DNA of 64,000 bases, from positions 456,802,780-456,866,779 of the forward strand of contig NC_053040.3 in the NCBI RefSeq assembly GCF_002575655.3, given 5' to 3'. This DNA comes from Aegilops tauschii subsp. strangulata (Eukaryota; Streptophyta; Magnoliopsida; Poales; Poaceae). How positions within the stretch are numbered: position 1 is the stretch's first letter; every line of letters starts with the position of its first letter. Below the pieces are notes generated by a model that saw only the letters and a program-made list of their open reading frames with translations, was not told the DNA's origin and did not search any database. Of the stretch, positions 31,806-44,145 are shown piece by piece. Made by a program: the position numbers and the translations under genes.

Positions 31806-32440
31806 TCGGCAGGGCTGGGCATACGGGAATCCGACTTGAAAGGGAGAACGGGACGACCAAACCAACATGATCCGGATCTGATCTGAACTCCGAATCGAAA
31901 CATCCCGAGACGGTTCGAACGGAGGCCTGCAGGCCCAGGCGAGCGGAGAAACAAACGCGAACGATGTCGATATTGATGGAAGGAATACCTGATGGGCCAC
32001 AGCCCATTGCATGTCCGTCTAAGGCAACCTCACTGTATCCTTTTTTCTCGAGGTAATCGTCTATGGCAACGTTTCCAGGATAGTTGTCTTGTCCATGTGT
32101 GTCTAGTAGCGTCATCCTGTGTGGCTTCATGTAACCTCAATGTATCTGATGGATGGAGGTGCAAGCTACATACAACTGCAGGGACTGATCCACTAGCCAC
32201 ATGATCCATTTCTCCGATTCGGCAATTTCTTTGAGAACACAAAGGGGCATACGTATGATGCATCTGATAAACAAATCACATAGTATGCAGCATATGCCGC
32301 ATCTGCTTAAATGCCCATGAGGAACGGACATGACCTATAGCAATTCCATAAGTGACTAATAAAGTTACTACATTGTGTCTTCCATTATTTCTAGAAACAT
32401 TTTTTTCTAGTTAATAACAAGGTTGAAGCCCCAAAGTGCT
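31806..32440. other. Unassigned stretch
   Basis: Mixed-composition sequence with only overlapping short open frames. I see no motif, repeat or RNA gene here. Confidence 0.4.
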
Positions 32441-32451
32441 CTTTTGATCCC

Positions 32452-32785
32452 GAGCCCACCGTGCTCCCTAATGAACAGTAAAATCAAAAAAAAAGTAAAA
32501 AATTGAAAAGGTTCTGAATTTTTTTGATGAATATTTTCACTGCACGCAAAAATTTGTGATGAAATGGCATTCATGGAAATGTGGGCATACAAACAAAATT
32601 GATGCTTCAAAATGCTTCCAACAATAGTCTTTTTGAAGCGTCGATTTTGTATTTTTGCCCATATTTCCACGAATGTCATTTCAGCACAAATTTTTGCATG
32701 CAATGAAAACATTCATCAATATTTATCACCCAAAAAATCGAATTTTTTTTTATTTTATTGTTCATGAGGGAGCATGTGAGCTCAG
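32452..32785. mobile_element. Fold-back MITE (imperfect inverted repeat, about 335 bp)
   Basis: The left arm (GAGCCCACCGTGCTCCCT at 32452, then AATGAACAGTAAAAT) matches the reverse complement of the right arm (ending GAGCTCAGG near 32785). The match continues to the centre near 32620 with about 80% identity by eye, so the whole element can fold into one long hairpin. The open frames within it are by-products. The exact ends and target duplication are uncertain. Confidence 0.7.
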
Positions 32786-32789
32786 GTGG

Positions 32790-34070
32790 AAAAACTCCAC
32801 ATCGAGTTGAAGCCCGCCTTTTATGCAAGGATAGACCGAATATTAGCATCAAAACTTCAGCTGTCGACATCAGCACACCAATCAATTCTCCAGTTTCCAC
32901 CAACGATGAATTTCCCTGTATCATCTCTTAGGGCTGCAACAGTTATGCTCCTAAGCAAGTCTTGATCAAAAAATACCAACATTAAGTTTTACAAAACCCA
33001 TAGGAGACAAATCCATCCCCCTCTTTTACGGGTTGCATTGGGGGAGGAAGCATTGACGGGGTTTGCCATTAGAGCACGACTTCCCATAGAAAACTCATTA
33101 GCATCTTGAGTATTTCCCTCATGAATCAGTTTACACCCTTTTCACTACAAGTATGAATCGGTAATGGCAATCAACTCACAATCATTCTAAAGACCAAAAA
33201 CAGACAGATCCTGGCATGGCAGGAGGAGTAAGAACTCAAGGACAACTTCACCCACACAAATTTCACAAGTTCTTCTAATCACTTCGTCACAGATCAACAT
33301 ATACGCGTCCGTTTCCCAACTCCTATCTGCGGCCCATAAACTTCCTTTTTTTTAAAGGAAAATAGGTAGGGAGATTGAGAATCAAACTCAAAACCTCATC
33401 CTTATATCCCAGCCACGGTAACCATCTAGGACTACTAGTTTGATATGCAAACTGCTACCACTTTTACTTCTTGTTCTATATCAAATGTGACGCTAAAACA
33501 AGGCAGCGCCTTGTTTTTTGCAGGTTTTGTTTGTCTGGTTCTCTACCGTTTTATTTTTCCTTTCTCTTTTTTTCCATTTCCTTTTCTTTTTAAAATTTGT
33601 GAACTTTCTTAAAATGATGAACTTTTCTTAAATTTGTGAACATCTTCTTAAATTCATGAACTTTTTTACAAATTCATAAATTTTTTCTCGTTGTTTCTTT
33701 TAAATTTTTACAGTTCATTTTTTTTCTTTTCAAAAAAATACTTGCGCTTTTAAAATTTGCTTAGAAATTATAAATATTAGCATTTTATAAAATTGTACAT
33801 ATTTTTTTTAAATGTTTGGTGTCTTTCAAAATTGCTCAGAATGTCAGAACACGAATGGTTTTTTTAGAAAGAGTGAACAATTTTTTCAACACAAACATTT
33901 TTAGAATTTTTCAAACATTTTTTTGGAAAACACTAACAAAATTGGAATAAGAAGCATTGAAATAATTTTTGTGTAGTGGCCTCCAAGGTTTTTGCAAAAT
34001 TTGAGGCACTGCTCGATGGTGCAATTTAATTTGCTACTTTTATGTTTCTACAATAAATATACACCAAATT
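32790..34070. other. AT-rich stretch with degenerate short repeats, no gene
   Basis: At 33597-33690 a unit like TTCTTAAA-TTGTGAAC (variants with TTCATGAAC) is repeated about four times, a pattern common in decayed wheat DNA transposons. No coding sequence is recognised. The stretch ends at the solo LTR. Confidence 0.45.
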
Positions 34071-35785
34071 TGTTGGGGATCGTTGTAGAAATTAAAATTT
34101 TCTACGCATCACCAAGAACAATCTATGGAGTCTTCTAGCAACGAGAGGGATAGGAGTGCATCTACATACCCTTGTAGATCGCGAGCGGAAGCGTTCAAGT
34201 GAACGGGGTTGATGGAGTCGTACTCGTCGTGATCCAAATCACCGATGACCGAGCGCCGAACGGACGGCACCTCCGCGTTCAACACACATACGGTTGGGGA
34301 AGACGTCTCCTCCTTCTTGATCCATCAAGGGGAAAGGAGAGGTTGATGGAGATCCAGCAGCACGACGGCGTGGTGGTGGAAGTAGCGGGGATCTCGGCAG
34401 GGCTTCGCCAAGCTCAGCGAGAGGGAGAAGTGTCACGGGAGGGAGAGGGAGGTGCCAGGGGCTTGGGTGCTGCTGCCCTCCCTCCCCCCTCACTATATAT
34501 AGGGCCCCTGGGGGGGCGCCGGCCCTAGGAGATGCAATCTCCAAGGGGGCGGCGGCCAAGGGGGTGGCTTGCCCCCCAAGCCAAGTGGGGCGCCCCCCAC
34601 CCCTAGGGTTTCCAACCCTAGGCGCAGGGGGAGGCCCAAGGGGGGGCGCCCCAGCCCACCAGGGGCTGGTTCCCCTCCCACCTCAGCCCATGGGGCCCTC
34701 CGGGATAGGTGGCCCCACCCGGTGGACCCCCGGGACCCTTTCGGTGGTCCCGGTACAATACCGGTGACCCCGAAACCTTCCTGGTGGCCGAAACTGGACT
34801 TCCTATATATAATTCTTCACCTCCGGACCATTCCAGAACTCCTCGTGACGTCCGGGATCTCATCCGGGACTCCGAACAACTTTCGGGTTACCACATACTA
34901 GTATCTCTACAACCCTAGCGTCACCGAATCTTAAGTGTGTAGACCCTACGGGTTCGGGAGACATGCAGACATGACCGAGACGACTCTCCGGTCAATAACC
35001 AACAGCGGGATCTGGATACCCATGTTGGCTCCCACATGTTCCACGATGATCTCATCGGATGAACCACGATGTCGAGGATTCAATCAATCCCGTATACAAT
35101 TCCCTTTGTCAATCGGTACGTTACTTGCCCGAGATTCGATCGTCGGTATCCCAATACCTTGTTCAATCTCGTTACCGGCAAGTCACTTTACTCGTACCGT
35201 AATGCATGATCCCGTGACCAAACACTTGGTCACATTGAGCTCATTATGATGATGCATTACCGAGTGGGCCCAGAGATACCTCTCCGTCATACGGAGTGAC
35301 AAATCCCAGTCTCGATTCGTGCCAACCCAACAGACACTTTCGGAGATACCTGTAATGCACCTTTATAGCCACCCAGTTACGTTGTGACGTTTGGCACACC
35401 CAAAGCACTCCTACGGTATCCGGGAGTTGCACAATCTCATGGTCTAAGGAAATGATACTTGACATTTGGAAAAGCTCTAGCAAACGAACTACACGATCTT
35501 TGTGCTATGCTTAGGATTGGGTCTTGTCCATCACATCATTCTCCTAATGATGTGATCTCGTTATCAATGACATCCAATGTCCATAGTCAGGAAACCATGA
35601 CCATCTGTTGATCAACGAGCTAGTCAACTAGAGGCTCACTAGGGACATGTTGTGGTCTATATATTCACACATATATTACGATTTCCGGATAACACAATTA
35701 TAGCATGAACAATAGACAATTATCATGAACAAGGAAATATAATAATAACCATTTTTATTATTGCCTCTAGGGCATATTTCCAACA
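34071..35785 (-). mobile_element. Solo LTR, Angela/WIS/BARE-1 copia lineage
   Basis: Read on the minus strand it starts TGTTGGAAATATGCCCTAGA and ends CCCCAACA, 1,715 bp. It is flanked by a perfect 5-bp target duplication AAATT (34066-34070 and 35786-35790) with no internal domain. Intra-element LTR recombination therefore removed the body. It has diverged clearly from the LTRs at 45227 and 52077. Open frames inside it are not genes. Confidence 0.93.
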
Positions 35786-36371
35786 AAATTTTCATGGGAG
35801 CTCAACATTACAAAATGAATATGAAGTTGCATTGATGGGGATTGAGAAGCGAATGGAAGTAACATAACCTCATTATTTCGCGTTGCATGAGGAGAGAACA
35901 GTAGTCAGGACCATGAGAACCACCAAAAACATGGGACATGTGTTCTTGAAGGTTGTCATTTGGAGAGGTCGGCTAATACCTTCTTGTGCTCAATTGTTAT
36001 AAATGTTGGGTGTTGCAATGTTGAAGTTTCACTGTGTTTATATAGACACATATTGAGGCTTTTTAAAAGTATTTATTGGCGAATAAATACAATATGTTTA
36101 GTATCTATCAAATCAATCACTAATGGTGTAGTACAATACATTGTGTATCAATAGCACATGATGAATCCATTATCTGTGTATAGTGAATACAATATCTTTT
36201 GTATCAACTGTTTATGTATCAAATGAATGCATTAGTTGTGACACGTAAAATACAATACATTTTATATTCTCTGAAAATGCATTCATTGTGGTACATTAAT
36301 GCAATACTACAATTTTTACCAATACTCCACCTTCTGCTACTAATGAAAGCATTCACTGTATTAATTTAGTA

Positions 36372-36453
36372 CTCCCTCCAATTCATATTCATTGTCGCTG
36401 ATTTGGTACAACTTTATACTAAATCAGTCACAATTAATATGGATTAGAGGGAG
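36372..36453. mobile_element. Short Stowaway MITE
   Basis: CTCCCTCCAATTCATATT at the left and ATTAGAGGGAG at the right form inverted ends, with TA on the left side. The right TA is lost. Confidence 0.6.
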
Positions 36454-36597
36454 AACTAATTAAGTCTTGACTATGATTTGGCCCAAAAATAAGAATGCTC
36501 GAGTTATGGTGTGCATGATCTGTTTGGAGAAAAATAAGTTATACTGTTTGGTCACAACAACAGTTGTGGAATGTTTTGAGGAACATAAGTATTGCTA

Positions 36598-36802
36598 CCT
36601 CTGGACTGGAATATAAGTCAGGCATGGATTTTTCTTCAATTTGATTAACAGAACATTTGTAATATGCCAAAAAAATGTTTAAAAACTTCATTCAACGCCG
36701 AATGCAAAGATATAGTTTTTTTGTGATATATAATAAATGTTTTGCTAGTCAAACTGAAGGCATAAAAATTCATGCCCGACTTACAATCTCATCTGAAGGG
36801 AG
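36598..36802. mobile_element. Stowaway-type MITE (205 bp)
   Basis: It is flanked by TA on both sides. The ends CCTCTGGACTGGAATATAAG and the reverse complement of the right end (CTCCCTTCAGATGAGATTGT) form imperfect inverted repeats that continue with AAGTC-GGCATG. Confidence 0.65.
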
Positions 36803-37113
36803 TATAAAAGAGCATAGATTTATTTTTGCTTTCTTTGATTCTAGCCGCGCCAGCTCCACTCATGGGGCGACAACTGGAGTGGTTGTGCCTTCTACAGTAG
36901 TATAGTTAAGTGTCATGCCTAAGTCACTGTAAGTGAGTTCATGTTCCTACAAATGGAGTAAGATTTAAATCCTTAATATATAGCATTAATTTGGTACTAA
37001 TAGTTATGTTTGCTATGTTTACTACATCATGTTTAACAATATTTTGTACTCCTCTTTTGAGGAAGTGCTAAAACCTTACGTTGCTTTATCGTTGATAAGT
37101 TAGAAGAGTTGAA

Positions 37114-37365
37114 TTAGAAGCCCCCAACGGGGCTGGGCACAAACCCACGACAGAAACACCTCCCTTGATCGCCCGGATCCGAAGCCGCCACCTCGTCCAG
37201 CCGCAAGATGCGGGTGCGCCACCCAACCCCATGACGAACCGCACTCCAAGCATGCCTCACACATCCGTCCCATCGGCCCGCAAGTTTGTCGGCGGCCACT
37301 TTGGTTGCGGCAAGGGCCTGAGAGGAGGAAGCGCTCGAGAGGTTGGGACTAGGTTTTTCTGCCAT
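37114..37365 (-). CDS. Hypothetical protein or gene fragment
   Basis: An 83-codon minus-strand frame starts MAEKPSPNLSSASSSQALAA in a locally GC-rich island (37110-37400) within AT-rich DNA. The N-terminus resembles an alanine/serine-rich transit or disordered region, but no domain is recognised and no promoter is visible. It is probably a captured or broken 5' exon. Confidence 0.22.
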   Translation of the reverse strand: MAEKPSPNLSSASSSQALAATKVAADKLAGRWDGCVRHAWSAVRHGVGWRTRILRLDEVAASDPGDQGRCFCRGFVPSPVGGF

Positions 37366-38123
37366 CCACTTTGCCCCGTGCGGAGCGACGTGGGGCTGTG
37401 AGGCGTTTTATCAGTGTCTCCTCGGTCCTCATTCAAGATGAAGGAGCAATTGCCAAACCTGTTACATAAGGTAACTGCAAATGTAAATCTGGATGGCCTT
37501 CCAATTTCAGATTGTACTCGCTCACAGGGTCATATATGTACATCACTAACAGTAAATTAACCAGGGTCTCTCAGTGTAACTCTGCTATTATGTCCAATAC
37601 AGAGACCGGCAGGGAGGGTTTCTTAAAATGTTTCTTTTAGCAGGACTCTGTTTTCATTTTAAGAAACTATCAGCAATTCAGAATGCTAACATAAATCACA
37701 ATAAAAAGTAATATTAGGCCACCTCCTATCAACATCACAAGCAAGATTTGGGTAAGCCGGACCAAATGCTCAATGTGTACAGCCGAACAAGCAAGATTTG
37801 GGTATAGCCGATTGAAAGCATCAGGTGCGCTGGGTCTGCATCAATCATCAGTTTATGATGGAAACAAGCATCGTTCCTAATAGCATTCAACCAAAACAAA
37901 TTTCCATCAAGTCCTGAACACAAGCCAACACCTGCCACTCTTACACATTTTAGCCATCCTCCATCGAGCAGCCGAACAGGAGGAAATTCAAGTCTTCCAT
38001 CAATCAAGAATACAAAAAGACACATCTCAATGACTTGAAACGGCTTAATTAAGAATAGTACTACGAAACTACACCATGTTCTTCTTGGCTTCACGCAAAG
38101 ATAACTGCATTTCTGCTGCCCCT
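37366..38123. other. Probable 3' region of the SINA-like pseudogene
   Basis: AT-rich DNA with a 19-bp direct repeat (AACAAGCAAGATTTGGGTA-like) at about 37739 and 37784. A minus-strand open frame (37735-38136) follows the SINA-like stop; it shows no domain and is best read as 3' untranslated sequence. Confidence 0.4.
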
Positions 38124-39436
38124 CTAACTTGAGCATGACGCGCTGCTGCTCTCGCTCTTGCTAACACAGATGCGTACAAGGACAATCTTGCTGGTTTGTT
38201 CCTCACGCAGCATCGCCGGAAGCAGTGGGAAACAATCACGCTCCATCCTCCAGTCCGGGCAGCTCGCCACCTCCTTAATTTCCGGCTTCAGCTTGCGCCT
38301 CTCAGTAGGAGGGGCATCCGCCGTGACCGAGTAGGTGTACACCGGCCCAGCGGCAGCAGCAGCGCTATTCCTGACACACACAAGGGTCACCAAGGGGAAA
38401 GGGAACTCCTGGAAGAACGGAGCAAGGTCCACGACCAATTGGAACACGCCACCGCTCTCCCCGAGAAAGAGTTCATAGCGCACCATCCACGAATCCATCT
38501 TGTCGGTGTACACAAACGACGAATCCATCTCGTCGGTGTTGTATATGTAGTCATGGCAGTATGTGAACTTGTGGGCGGACCAGGCGTGCGTGAGCGTGAA
38601 GTGGCTCACGAGGTCCGCCGGCGAGCCCTTGAAAGAGCACCTCGTGCACCAACAGGGCTCGAACTCGCATGTGGCTCTGTGCGCCGCCGCCAGGTCACCT
38701 ACGACGATAGTGCTTGTGCAGCTGTACTTTTTGTACGGGCAGGCCTCCTTGATGTAGCCGAATAGGGTGTCCAGGTAGGAGCTCTGGAAGTAGACGGCGG
38801 AGGCGGCCAAGTCTGTGCAAGGACGGCACTTGCCGTCGTGGCATTCGCTGCAGGACCATACACAAAGATTAAGAAAAAAACTTAGGAATCAATCGATCTC
38901 GTGGGTTGTACGAAATACAGATTTTGGTTGGTTTGTTTGTTTACCTGGAAGATGGGAGCCTTGAGGAGGCCATCGCACACGTCGCAGTTTAGCACCCTCA
39001 TCGGAACATCGAAGTCGAGCTTTACCACCTTTTCCGTTGGGTCTGTCTAGGACACATCTAGATGTGATATAACTATGTCACATCTAAGTTGATGTCCACT
39101 CTGTTTGTGGTCTATTTTTTTTCCTAGTTTCTTTTGTTTCTTGTTGCTGCATTATATACTTATGGGAGCTTAGATGTGGCATCCTTAAAAAACATCTAGA
39201 TGTGAATTAGACAAATTGTTTTCCTTTACCGCAGATACCGCGACTGCACTGCGGGCTTTGTTGAGTAGCCCTGGTCCTCCTTTTGGCTGATGATGTGGCA
39301 CCATTGTGTTGGACGCTGCCGCCGGCTCTGGCGCCTCTACGACAACTGGACTGGGCGCCGCCACCGACTTGCGGCAAGGCCGGCCCTTTGACGGTGGAGT
39401 CTTTCCACCCACTGTGCTCTTCCTCTTGCGACCCAT
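38124..39436 (-). pseudogene. SINA-like E3 ubiquitin ligase, split by a MITE
   Basis: Minus strand. Exon 1 starts with ATG at 39436 (MGRKRKSTVGGKTPPSKG, a basic disordered leader) and is interrupted at 39213-39044 by a MITE. It resumes to 38945 with LDFDVPMRVLNCDVCDGLL and KAPIFQ, the first half of a RING finger. A GT-AG intron follows (38944-38848). Exon 2 (38847-38124) has ECHDGKCRPC, the SIAH-type zinc finger (CPYKKYSC, CEFEPCWC, HFTLTHAW) and a complete C-terminal substrate-binding domain ending at 38124. Intact members use the RING to recruit an E2 and the C-terminal fold to bind targets for degradation. Here the MITE brings stop codons, the splice does not keep frame, and the central C-x-x-G-H-x-x-C part of the RING is missing. 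Exon 2 itself is intact, so loss is recent, or a shorter transcript persists. Confidence 0.82.
39044..39213. mobile_element. MITE inserted in SINA-like exon 1 (170 bp)
   Basis: Inverted ends of about 22 bp: TGTCTAGGACACATCTAGAT at the left and its near-complement ending TTAGACA at the right, with internal ACATCTAAG repeats. The target duplication is not clear. It separates two pieces of coding sequence that read on in the same gene. Confidence 0.7.
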
Positions 39437-39439
39437 CTC

Positions 39440-40450
39440 CGGTGTAATCTAGGATGAGAGGGCATATTTTCATGTGAGAGAGATGGTTAACCGATCCAAG
39501 AGAAACACTGGCCGAAATCAAGAACACAATAGGAGTGGCTAAACTCACACTCGAAAAAGAGCACAAGAACACAGCTGGCTCCTCTCGGCCTCAACTTGGC
39601 CTCTTCACACTGGAGTAGCTGGTCACATTAGTTTACTGAGAAAGAAAAATGTACAAGAATTTGAAGAAACTAAAGCACAGTACTGTTGCGCATCAACCAC
39701 ACCGAATAAATTCTACCTGAAATGGAATCGTTTGGTCAGGTATGTGCTTTGTACCTATGGCTTGTGATTCAGTTTTCCACCTTGAGATATGAAATCAAAA
39801 CTTCAGCTCATATTCTAAATTCACCAAGGATATACTGTGGTTATTATTATGTCTTTGCTGCAGTCTATGTTGAGGGTGATACTGAGACTAGAGTCTATAA
39901 CGACAACATCAATAATTAACTGAAAAAACATACCCGAGATGTGTGTGCAACATGATGGTATGTTAATCTGAGGTTTGAGCATTTTTTTCCTATGGCGATC
40001 TGTTTTGTTTTAGAAATATTCATTAGTCAAATTTACTAATGCAAATGTGTTAGCTGAGCACGAGCTACCTGAGTTATTTCTTGAAGAACTCCCTGCTAAT
40101 TTTTGTTCTCTTGAAATACCACACCCACCCCTATAAAACTAGGCATACCAACAGGGACTAGCTCCTGTGGCTTTTCTATAAAGGAGAGACAACCGGGAGC
40201 TGCTTGTGGAGTCAAGGGCTCTTAACGTAGTTCTTCATGCAGCTTAATTTGGACTCCTCTCAATATATCATGTTATCATTTCCGAATCCATGGCATTCTC
40301 ATTCTTTACAGAACTTTAGGTTTTGTTCATTTTTCGTTCATGTATGGGAAATTTAATCTTTTCAGGCAAGCTTCACTTGGTTCAATCTGGGGATAGTGAT
40401 GTCGACAAATCACTGGAAGAGTTAAGTAAGTGCAGTACGTATCTCCTTTT
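39440..40450. other. Upstream region of the SINA-like pseudogene, no other gene
   Basis: Mostly AT-rich. The 5' leader and promoter of the pseudogene should lie at 39440-39700, but no clear TATA box stands out. Short plus-strand frames (for example 39722-39919) lack motifs. Confidence 0.35.
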
Positions 40451-40456
40451 TTTGTA

Positions 40457-40613
40457 CTCCCTCCATTCCTAAATATAAGTCTTTTTAGAGATTCCAATAT
40501 GACTACATACGAAGCAAAATGAGTGAATCTACACTCTAAAATATGTCTATATACATCCGTATGTAGTTTGTATTGAAATCTCTAAAAGGACTTATATTTA
40601 GAAACGGAGGGAG
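40457..40613. mobile_element. Stowaway MITE, Thalos-like, complete (157 bp)
   Basis: Ends CTCCCTCCATTCCTAAATAT and its inverted partner, flanked by TA at 40455-40456 and 40614-40615. The core ATGAGTGAATCTACACTC also occurs at 18650. Confidence 0.9.
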
Positions 40614-40615
40614 TA

Positions 40616-42784
40616 TAAGGGAAGGCATCACAGCACAGTAAAAAAAATGTAGAACATCGGACAGGCAGCGTTGCTGTTCTTTCCAGTGAACAGACTTGTG
40701 TGCATAAAGAAGTGCTTTAGCCTGTAACAGGTGTTCATCACATAAGATAATCACAGCAACCTTCCTTTTGGAAGGGGATGATGGGCTATTTTAGTTGCGA
40801 CCTGATACCGAGGGACGATGAGCAAGAGAGTTGGCCAACTGAAGTGTTAGTTTCAGGGCACATTTGCTGAAGCGCTTTTATTAGTTTCATCGATAATACC
40901 GGGAATGGAGATCTGAATGCCTTTGTATATGCAAGCGGTGTGCTCTCTCTCCCCATTTTTTTTAGTGTACGGGTGCTCTTCGGGTTGTTGAAATCGAGTT
41001 TGTATGGAGCTCCAGAACAGCAGGACGGTATGCGTGGATTTTTATTTTGGATAATGCTTCTGCGTACTGTGTTGAACTGCAATTTGTCTGGTGAGTTTAA
41101 CTGAAATATATGTAATATTCATGGCAGAGGAAATGTTGTGGCAAGATTAACTGCCGGGAAGCAGCACCAAACCGGAACCTGATTCATCTGTTAATGTTAA
41201 GACAGGCTCTGAAACGACACCAGAAGATGGAGGGAAGGTGCCTTGTCCGACCAAATGGAAATAAAACATGTCCTTCAGAGGTTATTCTGTGTTATTCAAG
41301 CGCAAACCTGCGCAAGGCTTCAAGATCGGCCAAAACGAATCTTTGTATCTGTTTTCTTTAACAACGCCTTTGATCCTCCTAATCTTTTGGACATCAGTTA
41401 CCTACTGTGTATTTTCACGTGTATTTTTTATTCTGTCATGCATTCTTTTGTACATTTGTTTCCTATCGTGTGTTTTGCCGTCCAAATGAACATTCAAGAT
41501 CTAAAAAAATTGAGAGACAAATGCAAGTCTACTTAACCAAAATCTCGTAAAATTAAATTACCAAAAACATGAAGAAGCATACAAAGTATTATCAAAACTT
41601 AAGATTGCCAGAAGTAACAGACAACTACAAGCTTATACAATCAGACTAAAAAACTTAAGATTCAGAAGGCTTCACAGGACATCTACACAAGTGTCTAAAT
41701 AAAAATTGTCCACAAAGGAAGGATATATGACAGAATGCAGCTATCGAAAGCAGAGCTTAAGATGACAGATTATATTCAAGAAAAAGATAGATAATGCGCT
41801 CACAAGATAAGCTTAAGCTGACTCACATGTCCTGCTCACGCACAAGCTCTAGAGCAAGCTTTGCGTGAAGGAGGAGGCGGCCGTGCGGCCGTGGACGTGG
41901 CCGTGGAGCCGTGGAGCGGCGGAGGAGCAGTACCGCGGAGCCGCGGAGGAGGGTGCGTCCGGCGGCGGCTTGCGTTAGAGGAACTAGGGATTGGATCGAT
42001 TTGGGGAACGGTCGATTTCTGCCATCTCGTGAGCTCGGTGAAGCTCCCTCCTCTCATTTGGGCTGGGCTACAGGCAGTGTACATGGATCAAGTGAAAAGC
42101 CCATCTTCATCTTCTTACCCTCCTTATTTTTTTACCGTTGTGGTTACTTCTTCTTTTTATCTGTATAAGTTTATAATTTTGTTAGGTTCAAACAAAAACT
42201 TTAATTTTGTCTTGTTTTTCTAAAAAAACTGCAACTTTTTCTTCGCGCCCAGAGCTTTAAACTCAAAAACCCACGGTATAGTCAAATCTTTGCATTCTTC
42301 AGGTCAGGGCCACCACATTTTGCTTGGCTAGCCCTGTGATCAAACATGTATACCTCTCGTGTTAACCCCGATCAATGAAGCCTGGCACATTATTATTCTA
42401 TAAAAATCCACTTCAACAAGAAGCGGTAGCCGCAGGTGCTATGATTTGAAAAGAAGTGATGACGACACCACAAATAAGTGGCATTGTATCGGGTTGGTTC
42501 ACTTGTCCTTTGCCTCTAGACCAGCCATGGACCTTGTTCTAAGGCACTGCTTAGTGCAACCAATCCTAAAAATCACCAAATAAATCCGTGGTCATAATTT
42601 TTATATATCTCTCCTAGGTGCATGTGAAAATCGAATTAAACTTTTCTTTTATCAAAAGGGGTTCCCCTCGCCACATTTTCATTAGAATGAGGCAACAAAA
42701 CACTTGACGGCTGTCACAATGCTCTGGCTAAACCAAAATAGCTGAGCCGGCATGTTACTTGGAGCAACATCTAACATCATGAGC
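40616..42784. other. Intergenic, possible gene fragment at 41830-42100
   Basis: Mostly AT-rich without coding sequence. A GC-rich island at about 41860-41970 holds repeated GCCGTGG motifs and an 82-codon minus-strand frame (41836-42084) of proline/arginine-rich low complexity; it could be a 5' exon remnant. At 42650-42690, AAAAGGGGTTCCCCTCGCC resembles the LINE tail motif seen at 43453. Confidence 0.35.
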
Positions 42785-42799
42785 AAAAGGAAATTCAAA

Positions 42800-43884
42800 G
42801 ACGCAAGATGCAATCACTTGGGAGTTTACGGAGAGCGGTACCTACTCCACGTCCTCGGCCTACTCGATGTAGTTCAAGGGGCGTACCTCCACGACACTTC
42901 TAAAGACCGCATGTAAAGTGTGGGCTACTCCAAAATACAAGTTCTTTGCTAAATCATTCACAATAGACTCTGGATGGCGAATAAGCTACACCAGAGAGGG
43001 TGGCCAAACTGTGGTATATGTTCCCTTTGCAGCCAAGTTCAGGAATCAGCGGCGCGTCTTCTATTTCAATGTCGATATTCGATTGCGGTGTGGAATTCAG
43101 TAAAGGCGAGCATCGAATTGAGTGACATTATGACCGGAGACTGGGTGGCAATGAACAGTGTAAGACACTGGTGGACCGACATTGCCCTTGTGCGCTCGGT
43201 GAACGGAAAAGGAATGGCCTCCCTTCTAATGCTTATCTCCTAGGAACTTTGTAAGAAGAGGAACGCTAGGGTCTTTCGAAACGTATCCACACCTTCGATG
43301 ATTCTCGTGGACAAGATCATGGACGAGGCAAGACGGTGGGCTTTGGCGGGCGCCAAAGGTTTAGGTGTAATTTTACCCCGCGAGTAGTTGCTTTACCTTG
43401 CCACTATGTGGCTGCTGTCTTGGGACTTTGTTATAACTCCTCCTTAATTAATACCGAAAAGGGGTTCCCCCGCTTTGTATTTCAAAGCAAACCATCATTG
43501 TACACATCGCAATGCTGGGGCGAGCATCACATCAAGCCCAAAAGAAAAAGAAGAAGAAACAAATGCCAATAGCGGCAGCTCGACAAAGCGCGGAAGACCC
43601 ACGATCGCTACGCCCTCCGGAAACAAACCACCACAGCCCGAAGCTCCGATCTACCGCGTACTAAGCAGCACCTCCAAGAAGGAATGCGGCGCTGACGACA
43701 CTGCTGCCCGGACGAGTCCTAGGGTTTTTCCCAGTACGCGGAGGAAGGTGGGGGATGGTTACTACCGACACCCTCCAAGAAGGAATAGTGGCACCCGCCG
43801 GTGTCACCGCATCGGAGCCGGACGATCCGGCAAGGATTTCTTAATTAATTAATGAAATGACAACTTTTTTGCCTCGTTTCAAAA
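42800..43884 (+). mobile_element. 5'-truncated LINE (non-LTR retrotransposon)
   Basis: It is flanked by a 15-bp target duplication AAAAGGAAATTCAAA (42785-42799 and 43885-43899) and ends in an A run. Decayed coding sequence at 42916-43390 encodes the C-terminal zinc-finger region of plant LINE reverse transcriptase (zf-RVT): KVWATPKYKFFA, then ANKLHQRGWPNCGICSLC and LLFQCRYSIAVW. The frame shifts near 42950 and a stop follows LISW. The expected HLLFQC histidine is arginine. The rest is 3' untranslated sequence. Truncation at the 5' end is typical of target-primed reverse transcription. Confidence 0.85.
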
Positions 43885-43899
43885 AAAAGGAAATTCAAA

Positions 43900-44145
43900 C
43901 AGGGGCTAACTATTACATAAGCATCAGCTTCAGCTGGAAAATCGAATTAAACTCAGTTCCCGAAACCGCATCGTAATCCTCTATTCTAGCCAAATAAATA
44001 AAGTATTTGAACTAATTGTGCTACATGAATTCAGATGTGCAATAACATAACAGATTGGATGAGCTTGGCGAGAATACGGGCACACTTTAGGTCGGCCTGC
44101 CCGCAAACGTTCCAAAATCAGATTGTAAATTTCACTCGACTCATA
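43900..44145. other. Unassigned stretch
   Basis: Mixed sequence without repeats or frames that I can interpret. Confidence 0.4.

Noticed and set aside
33597..33690. Repeated short units suggesting an array with spacers
   Set aside because: Degenerate AT-rich units without constant repeats or unique spacers; a CRISPR-like reading makes no sense in a plant nuclear genome.
43475..43852. 125-codon plus-strand frame
   Set aside because: It falls inside the LINE bounded by the 15-bp target duplication and has no domain.
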